Source: a virus. Taken from it: a DNA stretch of 64,000 nt. Position numbers and translations under genes: made by a program. Positions 6,712-14,148 of this stretch are shown one piece after another. The DNA lies in IMG/VR virus record IMGVR_UViG_3300008107_000056, positions 1 to 64,000 of that record. One strand, 5' to 3'. How positions within the stretch are numbered: the stretch's first letter is position 1; every line of letters starts with the position of its first letter. Below the pieces are notes generated by a model. The model was not told the DNA's origin, ran no database searches, and saw only the letters and a program-made list of their open reading frames with translations.

Positions 6712-7801
6712 TCTTTTTCTCCTTTGGATATTTTTTCATTAGCAATTCTAATTTTATTTTATTATCTGTAGCAGAATCTAAAATACTTTTGATCGTAAAA
6801 AGTTTACCATAACGTTTGAACGCATCACTAGCGTCTTTAATATCATCTTCCCATGGGGGTATGGCTACCAACCACTCATTCTCCATAGCATACTGTACTA
6901 ACCCCATACCAGTATGATCCCTGTCTGGAACAACAATAACTGTTTTACCTAGACTATTAATTATAGCACGTTGTCTGTCGTTGGGTAAATTAGTTAATAG
7001 TCCAACTCCATTTACTGCCAATGCATCAAAAGGTCCTTCTGTAACCAAAACTATTTTGTTTGAATAATTTTGTTTATCTATATTGAATACATAACCGCTT
7101 TGACTTTCACTCAAATATTTGGGACTACCTGAAACTACTTTTCTAGCAGTATAGCCTATGAGCTTTTTTTGATGATAAAATGGTATTATTAATCTATCAT
7201 TATATCCAGGCATGGGACAATAATGCCAGTCATAGTCATCTAAATCATGTCCTCTATCAAGCAAATATTCTAAACACCTAACACTATCATCATATTCTAA
7301 CAAAGCATTAACTAAAGGTATTGAATCAGGTGGCAGATACTTTTCATGAAAATCCAGTTGAGCCACAGCTTCAACATCATTATTGTCCAATAATTTAAGA
7401 GCTTCTAAACTCCACTCATTTATCTTACTGGAAGGAACATTTAACCATTTGAATAATTTTTTATTTTTTACACTTATTTGTCTGCCAGGATTATTGTCCA
7501 ATAATTTAAGAGCTTCTAAACTCCACTCATTTATCTTACTGGAAGGAACATTTAACCATTTGAATAATTTTTTATTTTTTACACTTATTTGTCTGCCAGG
7601 TTGCCAACTAGTCTTATAGCCGCAATTGAAACAGTGATATGTAAATCCAGACCCATGGCTAATGAATCCACCTCTTTGTCTTGTGTCAGTAGTTTCGCCA
7701 TTGTGTACACAGCAAGGTGCGTCAAAACTCATCCAACCAGAGGAAGTTTGTTTTCTTTTAAAAGGTAGATATGATAGCAGTTCAGCCTGTATGGCAGTCA
7801 T
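6701..7801 (-). CDS. 61: DNA primase gp61, with an internal tandem duplication
   Basis: Primase that makes RNA primers for the lagging strand together with gp41. The N-terminus has a zinc-binding domain (Cys30, Cys31, His33, Cys57, Cys60 in C..C..H and HCFNCG). The TOPRIM catalytic core shows TEGPFDAL (Glu256) and VPDRD (Asp294, Asp296). Between them a 37-residue segment starting PGRQISVKNKKLFKWL is present twice (about 68-104 and 105-141). Without the extra copy the protein would be about 329 residues, close to typical gp61 length. The start has no ribosome site; a sigma70-like promoter ends 6 nt before the ATG. Confidence 0.93.
   Translation of the reverse strand: MTAIQAELLSYLPFKRKQTSSGWMSFDAPCCVHNGETTDTRQRGGFISHGSGFTYHCFNCGYKTSWQPGRQISVKNKKLFKWLNVPSSKINEWSLEALKLLDNNPGRQISVKNKKLFKWLNVPSSKINEWSLEALKLLDNNDVEAVAQLDFHEKYLPPDSIPLVNALLEYDDSVRCLEYLLDRGHDLDDYDWHYCPMPGYNDRLIIPFYHQKKLIGYTARKVVSGSPKYLSESQSGYVFNIDKQNYSNKIVLVTEGPFDALAVNGVGLLTNLPNDRQRAIINSLGKTVIVVPDRDHTGMGLVQYAMENEWLVAIPPWEDDIKDASDAFKRYGKLFTIKSILDSATDNKIKLELLMKKYPKEKKNDS
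7379..7600. repeat. perfect 111-bp in-frame tandem duplication in gp61
   Basis: The units 7379-7489 and 7490-7600 are identical by eye over all 111 positions, and diverge immediately outside (7378 versus 7489, and 7490 versus 7601). The unit is 37 codons, so the frame is kept. The lack of any difference indicates either a very recent duplication or an assembly error. Confidence 0.92.
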
Positions 7802-7807
7802 GCTATT

Positions 7808-7836
7808 ATTTTAGCTTCTATAGAGTATTTTGTCAA
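7808..7836 (-). promoter_or_regulatory. early sigma70-like promoter for gp61, 6 nt before the ATG
   Basis: On the minus strand TTGACA (7831-7836) and TAAAAT (7808-7813) are separated by 17 nt. Six nucleotides follow before the ATG at 7801, so the expected transcript start is at or next to the start codon. The promoter overlaps the stop codon of the upstream gene (7811-7813). Confidence 0.8.
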
Positions 7837-8599
7837 TAGAACCGATAGTCTTAGTATACCTAAACATTAGATAATTGATATTATCTATATCAGTTATTGT
7901 AATTGGCGATGTGCCATTTTCAGATGAGTATGACTCAGTAGTGATTGGGGTGCAGGCATCCCAGCTAGTTGGTGCAGAATTTGACAATGAACCTCTAATT
8001 TCTAAATTGCCTGTAAAATTGGTAAAGTATGCTTGTATTGAATGTGTACCATTATTTCCTTTACCATCTCTATTGGTAGATATTGGACCTGAAGTGTAGA
8101 TATTGTTCTGACCTTGCAAAAATGATAACTCTTCACTAGGAATAAATTTAGAAATAATTCCGTCAACAACTTCTATTTTTCCCTGTAAATCGCTAGCACC
8201 GTCAATATATGTTGGCAATAGTTGAGTATTTGAAACTTGTAAAATACTATACACATACTGACCTGATTTGAAACTTGTAGGGATATCATTTACGGTTAAT
8301 GTTAGTTGTGTTTTACCTTTTAAATTAAATGTTTCACCGTCATCTAGCACAGTTAAATTTTTAGAAACAACTTCTTTATTAGTGACATAGTCAAACAGTT
8401 TAAATACAAAGGTCTTTGTACTAACATCAATAGGACGTTGATCGCCGTTTAAAAAGTTGAATTGAAGCGTGTTGGTAACGCCTTTTGCTAGTTTTGCATA
8501 TCCGTGATACATTATATCCACCCCATGTTTGGTAGAATTTTCCAAATCTAAAAAGACCCGGATGGCTGGAGTATATAAATAGACTGGTAAATTCAACAT
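7811..8599 (-). CDS. beta-rich virion-type protein, unassigned
   Basis: A 262-residue protein with a mostly beta pattern (TLQFNFLNGDQRPIDVSTK, FVFKLFDYVTN, LTLTVNDIP) that resembles immunoglobulin-like or jelly-roll domains of phage structural proteins, followed by a second domain ending NINYLMFRYTKTIGSIDKIL. I chose the ATG at 8599 because AATAAATAC lies exactly 5 nt upstream, the pattern seen for other late genes here; other in-frame starts are 8662 and 8513. Its late promoter places it outside the replication operon even though it lies next to gp61. A baseplate or fibre-associated role is inferred. Confidence 0.65.
   Translation of the reverse strand: MLNLPVYLYTPAIRVFLDLENSTKHGVDIMYHGYAKLAKGVTNTLQFNFLNGDQRPIDVSTKTFVFKLFDYVTNKEVVSKNLTVLDDGETFNLKGKTQLTLTVNDIPTSFKSGQYVYSILQVSNTQLLPTYIDGASDLQGKIEVVDGIISKFIPSEELSFLQGQNNIYTSGPISTNRDGKGNNGTHSIQAYFTNFTGNLEIRGSLSNSAPTSWDACTPITTESYSSENGTSPITITDIDNINYLMFRYTKTIGSIDKILYRS
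8574..8581 (+). promoter_or_regulatory. late promoter, perfect TATAAATA
   Basis: Perfect T4 late octamer on the plus strand, inside the beginning of the minus-strand gene. It faces the conserved gene at 8632, giving a leader of about 45 nt. Confidence 0.65.
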
Positions 8600-8604
8600 G
8601 CACG

Positions 8605-8610
8605 TATTTA
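8605..8610 (-). promoter_or_regulatory. late-type promoter core 5 nt before the ATG at 8599
   Basis: AATAAATAC followed by GTGC and ATG on the minus strand. Together with the plus-strand octamer at 8574 it forms an overlapping divergent pair. Confidence 0.6.
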
Positions 8611-8631
8611 TTGTTACAGGAATTCTAGAAG

Positions 8632-9009
8632 GTGAACGAACTATTGAAAAACAATTTCCCATTCCTAACCTGCATCAGATGCAATGAGATTGAGATCGTA
8701 GGGATCATAATCAATCAAAATGACAGCGTTTTAAGCATCTACGATTTTGGGGCTATACACAACGACACTGAAAAACAGCAACTCTTAGATTTAGGGGATC
8801 AGTGGTGGTGGGAAAGCAATCGAAAGATCCCAATTAATATTTTCCTAAAAGGCGAAATGGACTTGTTTCGCAGATATATCAAAACACTGAACAGCAAGGA
8901 TATAGAGCTTGTTTTTGGTCCAGTTGTTAATTTAAATGATATATCAGAAAAAAGGGTTAAACGTAAAAGTATTCAGCTAGTTCGGTCTGTTAAGAAAACC
9001 CGTAGCTGA
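8632..9009 (+). CDS. conserved-type hypothetical protein of T4-like marine phages
   Basis: A protein of about 125 residues with the pattern FLTCIRCNEIEIVGIIINQND, LGDQWWWESNRKIPINIF and VFGPVVNLNDIS. I recall this pattern as a conserved small protein in cyanophages of the T4 type, without a known function. The start is uncertain: the frame opens at GTG 8632, with AGGA about 11 nt upstream, and no ATG is available in frame before the conserved core. The basic C-terminus (KRVKRKSIQLVRSVKKTR) could bind nucleic acid. Its end overlaps the convergent polymerase-like gene by 20 bp. It is driven by a perfect TATAAATA at 8574, so it is late. Confidence 0.65.
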   Translation: MNELLKNNFPFLTCIRCNEIEIVGIIINQNDSVLSIYDFGAIHNDTEKQQLLDLGDQWWWESNRKIPINIFLKGEMDLFRRYIKTLNSKDIELVFGPVVNLNDISEKRVKRKSIQLVRSVKKTRS

Positions 9010-9577
9010 TACCTTCACAAATTTTGTTCATTTGAACAACAATAGCGTGGGCATACGCAACTGCGTGACTCTTTTTAAAACTATAAGAATCGTCTGTCTT
9101 TTCCCATATTTCATCTTTAATACTATCCCAACCTTTTGTTTCACAAGTTGGAACTAGGTGTTTCTTACCTGGACGTAGTATTGCTAAGAACATGGCTAAT
9201 TGTTCAATGCTACGTGGCTTTAATCGTGCAATTAAATCATGATAACCATTGACGTGGAAGATTAAGTCACAAAATTCTTTTTGTTCTAATAAATCCCATA
9301 GTGGTTCAATTTTTAGTAAATTTACAATCTCTTCTTCAGATTTTATATCTTTATAGATACCAACATTTAAAAAGTCTACTTTAAAGTATCCTCTTTTTTC
9401 AGCATCATCATAATCTAAACTGGCAAGACCTGTTAATGGATCAGTTGGGACTTGATGCAAGTAGACACCAGTATTGTGTTTTTTGATTTCATCATTATCA
9501 ATTCTTGATGCAGGAATATGCTTTAACAATTTTAAAGCAATGTCTCTATCAAAAAAATCAATATCAATATCAGGCAA
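8990..9577 (-). CDS. minimal DNA polymerase III alpha (DnaE)-like protein
   Basis: A 195-residue protein that keeps, in order, motifs of bacterial Pol III alpha: PDIDIDF at 2-8 (first catalytic acidic pair), FKVDFLNV at 65-72 (like the third catalytic Asp region KFDFLGL), LAILRPGK at 131-138 and KKSHAVAYA at 168-176 (like NKSHSVAYA of the fingers). The PHP domain, most of the fingers and the beta-binding and OB regions are absent, so full polymerase activity is doubtful. It overlaps the upstream gene by 8 bp at the end of the UvsW operon. It could assist replication or recombination, or be a regulator derived from DnaE. Confidence 0.65.
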   Translation of the reverse strand: MPDIDIDFFDRDIALKLLKHIPASRIDNDEIKKHNTGVYLHQVPTDPLTGLASLDYDDAEKRGYFKVDFLNVGIYKDIKSEEEIVNLLKIEPLWDLLEQKEFCDLIFHVNGYHDLIARLKPRSIEQLAMFLAILRPGKKHLVPTCETKGWDSIKDEIWEKTDDSYSFKKSHAVAYAHAIVVQMNKICEGISYGFS

Positions 9578-10250
9578 TGCCAGTCTCCTTACATATTTCT
9601 TTTACCAGTGCAATTTCACTAGGATATGTTTTAAATCTTTTTACCCAATAGGATGGATCAATAATAGTTGCCACAATATCTAATTGTTCGTCATTAAATT
9701 TTGACAACATATCAGTTCCGCTTTTACAATTTAAAAGTAACCACGGACTAATGAGTCCATCTGCAATTTGTCTAACTGCACGATTAATATTAACATAGTT
9801 GAAATAGTGTGTAAAATCTGCTTGATTTTCGTCTGCCCATTCCATCATAGTTGACAATGATCTCTGTATGGCAGCATCAGCTGGTTCTGTTTTTATTATT
9901 TCGGATAGATAGGTATAGTAGAGTTCATCGCGGCACCAATGATCGAGCTTAACTCCGGATTTGATAACATAATCCACAAACTTGTCAGGGTAGATAGGAT
10001 TAACATTATTGACAAAAGAACCAAACTTAACGAAGGCGTTATAGTAAGGGCTTTTACAAAATTCTTCATACGTTTTATCTTTTTTAGCATTTTGTGTCAA
10101 TCTGTAAAATCTATTATATGTCATAAAGCCTGCTTGCACACGCTTCTCATCTTTTTGTAGAGCTCTACGCTTATTCTCACACATGTGGGCAACTAAAGTA
10201 GCTTCTTTAGTATAGCCTTTACCACAGTGAACACAAGTGTAATTACTCAT
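9570..10250 (-). CDS. protein with an N-terminal C2H2-like zinc finger
   Basis: A 226-residue protein starting NYTCVHCGKGYTKEATLVAHMCENKRR, which places C-x2-C and H-x-C as a likely zinc finger in the first 27 residues. The rest is helical (YNRFYRLTQNAKKDKTYEEFCKS, YYNAFVKFG). I chose the ATG at 10250; an upstream frame to 10307 is less likely because the chosen ATG overlaps the previous stop (ATGAGTAA). I recall similar proteins in marine T4-like phages without a known function. Its place between a gp62-like gene and the DnaE-like gene suggests a DNA-related role. Confidence 0.65.
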   Translation of the reverse strand: MSNYTCVHCGKGYTKEATLVAHMCENKRRALQKDEKRVQAGFMTYNRFYRLTQNAKKDKTYEEFCKSPYYNAFVKFGSFVNNVNPIYPDKFVDYVIKSGVKLDHWCRDELYYTYLSEIIKTEPADAAIQRSLSTMMEWADENQADFTHYFNYVNINRAVRQIADGLISPWLLLNCKSGTDMLSKFNDEQLDIVATIIDPSYWVKRFKTYPSEIALVKEICKETGIA

Positions 10251-10698
10251 ATTCTTTTCTTTGCTTCTTGTCGAACCCCAACTGGTCAAATAAACTTTCG
10301 ATGTCATTTTTATCCATTAAACTTGCTTGTAACTTAACGTCACTCATCTTCATAGCTGGGTTAAGTTCGGCAATTAATTTTTCAATTTTAACTGCTTTCT
10401 CTTTTTTACCTGCGGCTAGATACGGGTGATATGCTTTTGCACCTGTACCACAACCTGCAAATAATTTCCAAAGTAGACCTTTGTGATCTTTACTCAATGA
10501 CCAATGATTCTTATTCACAAGTTCATTGGTCATTTCTACAAACCATTCTTGTACATCTCTGTCACCTTGTACATTACTAACATAGCGCATCAAAATATAC
10601 GGACTAAAAGATTTACGTTCTTCATCAGTCCAATTATTAAATGCGTCTTTATCACGCATATCTACACCATTTAATTCTTTCTTAATATCAAGTGCCAT
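10243..10698 (-). CDS. probable clamp-loader small subunit, gp62-like
   Basis: A 151-residue helical protein with FSPYILMRYVSNVQGDRDVQEWFVEMTNELVNKNHW (given here in two parts: FSPYILMRYVSNV and DRDVQEWFVEMTNE) followed by LLWKLFAGCGTGAKAYHPYL. This order of PYI.MR, a pairing helix and a Gly/Lys-rich turn resembles gp62, the subunit that with gp44 loads the gp45 clamp. It is shorter than T4 gp62 (187 residues). gp44 and gp45 are not in the window, so the assignment rests on sequence pattern alone. It overlaps both neighbours by about 10 bp in the UvsW operon. Confidence 0.5.
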   Translation of the reverse strand: MALDIKKELNGVDMRDKDAFNNWTDEERKSFSPYILMRYVSNVQGDRDVQEWFVEMTNELVNKNHWSLSKDHKGLLWKLFAGCGTGAKAYHPYLAAGKKEKAVKIEKLIAELNPAMKMSDVKLQASLMDKNDIESLFDQLGFDKKQRKEYE

Positions 10699-10981
10699 GG
10701 TCTTTACTCAAGTTATATATTAGTATACATTGATCTAGTGCATGACGCAATGCCTCATTTGTTTGGGCTTCTCTTCGAATTTCTCCCCAAAGTTTACTTT
10801 CCATTATGTGACTGTGCAATGATCTTCCATCACCAGTTCTAGGATCAAAGTTTGGATCCTCTGGATCGTAGTCCCAACCAACAACTGTGCGTGTGCTAGG
10901 ATCTGCACCAAATTCTCTAGAATACACAACGTTGTCGTGACGTTCGTATATTAATTTTGTGCCTGGTTTAAGTTGTCCCAT
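10688..10981 (-). CDS. small conserved-type hypothetical protein
   Basis: A 97-residue protein opening LKPGTKLIYERHDNVVYSREFG, followed by a loop rich in Asp and Pro (DYDPEDPNFDPRTGDG) and a helical C-terminus (LRHALDQCILIYNLSK). The pattern matches a small protein I recall from T4-like marine phages; no function is known to me. It overlaps the gp62-like gene by 11 bp and follows the 168-residue gene after 4 bp, so it is part of the same operon. Confidence 0.6.
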   Translation of the reverse strand: MGQLKPGTKLIYERHDNVVYSREFGADPSTRTVVGWDYDPEDPNFDPRTGDGRSLHSHIMESKLWGEIRREAQTNEALRHALDQCILIYNLSKDHGT

Positions 10982-10985
10982 AATA

Positions 10986-11492
10986 TCACCAACATTTAGA
11001 ATAATCTAATATCTCACTTTGACGACTGACTTCTTTAACAAAGTAAGCACATACTGGATTTTCTCCGGCATGTAATGGAGTTGCCAATAATTGTCCAATA
11101 CGCATTTTTGGAAAATACCATTTGACATCTTGATAAACATTGACAATGTCTACAGGATAAAATTCTGGTTTGAAACTACTAAGTGGATTGAAAGTAAAAG
11201 CACTAAATCCCCTGTCATTCAAACTAGTAAGTGGTAGCACTTCCATTTCACCAGTACTTTCTGGATCGCCAACTACCATGCACCAATCCAGTGGCATCTG
11301 AATTTGCCAAGGGCCAATTTGCAATACTGCCGCAGGACATGTAAATGATTCTAAAAAAATCAATGGTTGAAAAAAGTAATCTGGATTTTGATTGTCGCTG
11401 TTATCTAGTACAGCAAATCTACAGTCCTCGTCTACTTCTTCTGGTAGATCATTCAAATAGAATGTCTCATCTTTGAGTGTTAAAATTTGCAT
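10986..11492 (-). CDS. conserved-type hypothetical protein in the UvsW operon
   Basis: A 168-residue mixed alpha/beta protein with FAVLDNSDNQNPDYFFQPL, PWQIQMPLDWCMVVGD, GFSAFTFNPLSSF, DVKWYFPKMRIGQLLATPL and CAYFVKEVSR. I recall this pattern as conserved in T4-like cyanophages without a function. It begins at the last base of the UvsW stop and is followed after 4 bp by the next gene, so it is translationally coupled to UvsW. A role in replication or recombination is only suggested by that context. Confidence 0.65.
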   Translation of the reverse strand: MQILTLKDETFYLNDLPEEVDEDCRFAVLDNSDNQNPDYFFQPLIFLESFTCPAAVLQIGPWQIQMPLDWCMVVGDPESTGEMEVLPLTSLNDRGFSAFTFNPLSSFKPEFYPVDIVNVYQDVKWYFPKMRIGQLLATPLHAGENPVCAYFVKEVSRQSEILDYSKCW

Positions 11493-12949
11493 TAATATTT
11501 CACCTTATCTATTGTAAATGGGTACTTTGCTTCTTTGTAGAATTTTTTACGTTCTGTTAAATGTCTTTTAGCGTATTTGGTACTAGCAGTTATATCCCAA
11601 ATTTGGACGAAGTCTTTGTCTTCCGCTTTTCTAATACCACGTCCAATAGATTGGATAACGCGGACAAAGCTCTTTCCGGGTTCAATAAGAACCAAATTAA
11701 AGATCCTAGGAATATTAAGGCCCACAGCGGCCACACCATAAGTCGCCACAATAATCTTATCATCACTTGTACGTACTTCATCATATTCTGTTTTCCTGTC
11801 TTTTGTCTTTACTGTGCCATTAACAAAAACACTGTTCGGCAAATTTTCTGTTAAAAACTTTCCACACTCAATTCTATCAACTAGAACAAGCGTATTACCT
11901 GATTCGTTAATGCCAGCTATCATACCAGCAATATGTGCCAGTCTATCCTTGTCAGTTACTAGATATTTTAATTCTTCTGCGTAACCGCCAAACTCTTTCC
12001 ATTCTTGTGTTTGGATAACATTAACATGACAATTAGCAAGATGGCCTGCCTCTTGTAGTTCATGTGCCGCAATTCCACCAACAACTGGTCCTAAACTTGC
12101 AACAATGCCCTCAAGTTCATAATGTGCCTTTGGTACTGTGCCTGTTAATCCCCAACGTATTGGACAATGTGCAAATGCTCCTGTTAATAAATTTTTTAAT
12201 ACATCTGCTTTAGCCATATGTACTTCGTCAACAATAACACAAACAACGCCTTCAATAAACTCTAACAAGCTCATTGCATCGTCTATTTCTTTACCCTTCT
12301 TTTCAAGGATATTAAGTGACTGCCAAGTGCAAATTGTGTGTGTCTTGTCTAAGTCTTTACGGTCACCATAATACACACCAACATCTAAACCAACGTTACG
12401 ATAATCTTCTTCTGTTTGTTCTACAAGTCCTTTGTTTGGTACAATAACAAGTGTACGACCATATTTCTCACACATATGACTCATTGTCGCAGTCATAATA
12501 GTTTTACCAGCACCAGTCGCAAGTTCCTGTATACTTTGAGGATTTTCAAAGAAACGATTAATTGCATCAGGCTGGTAATCACGCAACATAATGGGCTCGC
12601 CTTCTTTGACGTGTCCCTTAGGCCAAGTTTTACCTTTATCAGACCAATAAGATTCAGTTACTTTTTCAAACTCTAATTTAATTGGTTTACGTAAGTCTAC
12701 TAAATCAATATCATATTTGTCTTGCTCAATAATTGGCAAAACTCTGTCTAGCATACTTAGATAAGTTGTACCACCTAATCCAAAGAAGCTAACTGTCCCG
12801 TCCCAACGTCCTAATTTAAACGCAGGCATATGGCGTGCATACGGCAACTCGTACTTAAACTTAGACACTAATTTTTTTCTTGTGTCCAAGTCCAAGCCTT
12901 CAATTTTTACATTGACTTCATCTTTTAAAATTATTTTACAAGTTGACAA
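11492..12949 (-). CDS. uvsW: UvsW-type recombination DNA helicase
   Basis: Superfamily 2 helicase that resolves branched DNA and R-loops during recombination-dependent replication. The N-terminal domain (FKLGRWDG, 44-51) is the UvsW-type DNA-binding region. Motifs follow in order: RDYQ (123-126), Walker A ATGAGKT (144-150), DEVH (241-244), GLTGT (268-272) and the C-terminal QSIGRGIRK. I placed the start at a TTG (12949) because an AGAGG ribosome site lies 6 nt upstream and the native N-terminus KIILKDEVNVKIEG begins 4 residues later; no ATG fits. The start overlaps the end of the 391-residue gene. Length is 485 residues. Confidence 0.92.
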   Translation of the reverse strand: MSTCKIILKDEVNVKIEGLDLDTRKKLVSKFKYELPYARHMPAFKLGRWDGTVSFFGLGGTTYLSMLDRVLPIIEQDKYDIDLVDLRKPIKLEFEKVTESYWSDKGKTWPKGHVKEGEPIMLRDYQPDAINRFFENPQSIQELATGAGKTIMTATMSHMCEKYGRTLVIVPNKGLVEQTEEDYRNVGLDVGVYYGDRKDLDKTHTICTWQSLNILEKKGKEIDDAMSLLEFIEGVVCVIVDEVHMAKADVLKNLLTGAFAHCPIRWGLTGTVPKAHYELEGIVASLGPVVGGIAAHELQEAGHLANCHVNVIQTQEWKEFGGYAEELKYLVTDKDRLAHIAGMIAGINESGNTLVLVDRIECGKFLTENLPNSVFVNGTVKTKDRKTEYDEVRTSDDKIIVATYGVAAVGLNIPRIFNLVLIEPGKSFVRVIQSIGRGIRKAEDKDFVQIWDITASTKYAKRHLTERKKFYKEAKYPFTIDKVKY

Positions 12950-14111
12950 TGTCTGCCTCTGCTGATTTATGTTCGTTGTACTGCAAAGAAAAAATAGAAT
13001 TTTTAACGGTATTGATAATACTGTAATGAGATGTAACATATCTGTTTACAAACAAACAGACATCAATATTGTGGTGATTTTTTAATAAACTTTTTGGAAA
13101 TTTATTGCTCAAAAATACCCAATTGGGAGCAGAAGACGCTTCTTTATTCAAACCAAAGTCTTTAATCACTTTATTAAAAGTGACGCCGTCCTCTTCATTT
13201 TTTCTTCTAAAAAATACGCCTATTTGATCTAAGCTAACTCCAACATTGATTAGATCACTAACCCATTCATTTAAAGTATCTGCACTAATATTTTCGTCAA
13301 CAAATACAGCAGTATTCACGTTCATTTCTTTAATTAAAGAAAGAACTTCTGTCCTAGAGTGCTTTGCTTTGTCAATAAAGAATTTTTGATTATGACTTTG
13401 TTCGTATATTTTGTACAAAGAATTTAATTTGATTAGTTCTGATATTTCATCAGCAACATTGTCTGCATAAATGTGAACACCTAATTTAGTACTTTCAATT
13501 AATGCTGATTTTAAATCGTTTGTTTCAAAATCACTCTTAATATTTTTAAATTTATAACTATCGTTTTCTTTTATTAATGTTGGCACAAAATTTTCAAATT
13601 CATCTTTGATTTGATTATATTTGTCAATATAGTTTTTGATTTCGTCATCAATAACAAAACTATCAGACAAATTGTCTAATATAAAGGCCAAACTGACTTC
13701 GTTTAGATCCAGTGTCCAGTTTTTATTATCAGGATCCCATTCAGCTCTGGTGAGCTTTTCTTTAGTATTAAGTGTTCTAAACAATGTTAACAAATTTTGA
13801 TCAAAGGGAAACTTAATAATAAATCTTTTAGAAATTGGATCTAATGTAACAGATTTTGTGTTATCAATAGTTCTTAAATTAAATTTATAAACTGGAGTCT
13901 CTAACATATTTTCTATGTCAGTGACGCCAATTTTTTTAAATTGATTTCGATATTTTTTGACAAGTCGTAAAGCAATATCGGCCTGTTTATGCGTAAATGC
14001 TTTACCATTGAAAATTTGGTTAGCTAGACTTTGAGATATTTTTTCATCAAAGTTACTGACGTGTATACGTCCTAAACCAAACTGTTCGACTAAATCTTCA
14101 ATATATTTCAT
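12936..14111 (-). CDS. 391-residue early protein coupled to UvsW, unknown function
   Basis: A Lys/Asn-rich alpha/beta protein starting KYIEDLVEQFGLGRIHVSN. Residues about 80-150 contain AEWDPDNKNWTLDL within beta strands (KRFIIKFPFD), a pattern like the HARP-type or UvsW N-terminal domains that bind branched DNA. The C-terminal half (VNTAVFVDENISADTLNEWV, WVFLSNKFPKSLL) resembles a degenerate Rossmann/helicase-like fold, but no Walker motif is visible. Its last 14 bp overlap UvsW. The start has no ribosome site, and a consensus sigma70 promoter ends 6 nt before the ATG. It may be a UvsW partner, which is inference. Confidence 0.7.
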   Translation of the reverse strand: MKYIEDLVEQFGLGRIHVSNFDEKISQSLANQIFNGKAFTHKQADIALRLVKKYRNQFKKIGVTDIENMLETPVYKFNLRTIDNTKSVTLDPISKRFIIKFPFDQNLLTLFRTLNTKEKLTRAEWDPDNKNWTLDLNEVSLAFILDNLSDSFVIDDEIKNYIDKYNQIKDEFENFVPTLIKENDSYKFKNIKSDFETNDLKSALIESTKLGVHIYADNVADEISELIKLNSLYKIYEQSHNQKFFIDKAKHSRTEVLSLIKEMNVNTAVFVDENISADTLNEWVSDLINVGVSLDQIGVFFRRKNEEDGVTFNKVIKDFGLNKEASSAPNWVFLSNKFPKSLLKNHHNIDVCLFVNRYVTSHYSIINTVKNSIFSLQYNEHKSAEADIVNL

Positions 14112-14117
14112 ACTAAT

Positions 14118-14146
14118 ATTATAGTTGATATTGAAGCGTTTGTCAA
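14118..14146 (-). promoter_or_regulatory. consensus early promoter, 6 nt before the ATG
   Basis: On the minus strand TTGACA (14141-14146), a 17-nt spacer and TATAAT (14118-14123) make a perfect sigma70 consensus. Six nucleotides separate it from the ATG at 14111. It should drive the operon from the 391-residue gene through UvsW to the DnaE-like gene, with a leaderless first message. Confidence 0.88.
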
Positions 14147-14148
14147 TA

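Noticed and set aside
8598-8687. A 29-residue + strand frame starting ATG 8598
   Set aside because: It overlaps the start of the conserved gene at 8632 in another frame and has no ribosome site; the conserved protein explains the region better.
12950-13039. A longer UvsW from ATG 13039
   Set aside because: The extra residues are hydrophobic and unlike the family, lie wholly inside the upstream gene and lack a ribosome site.
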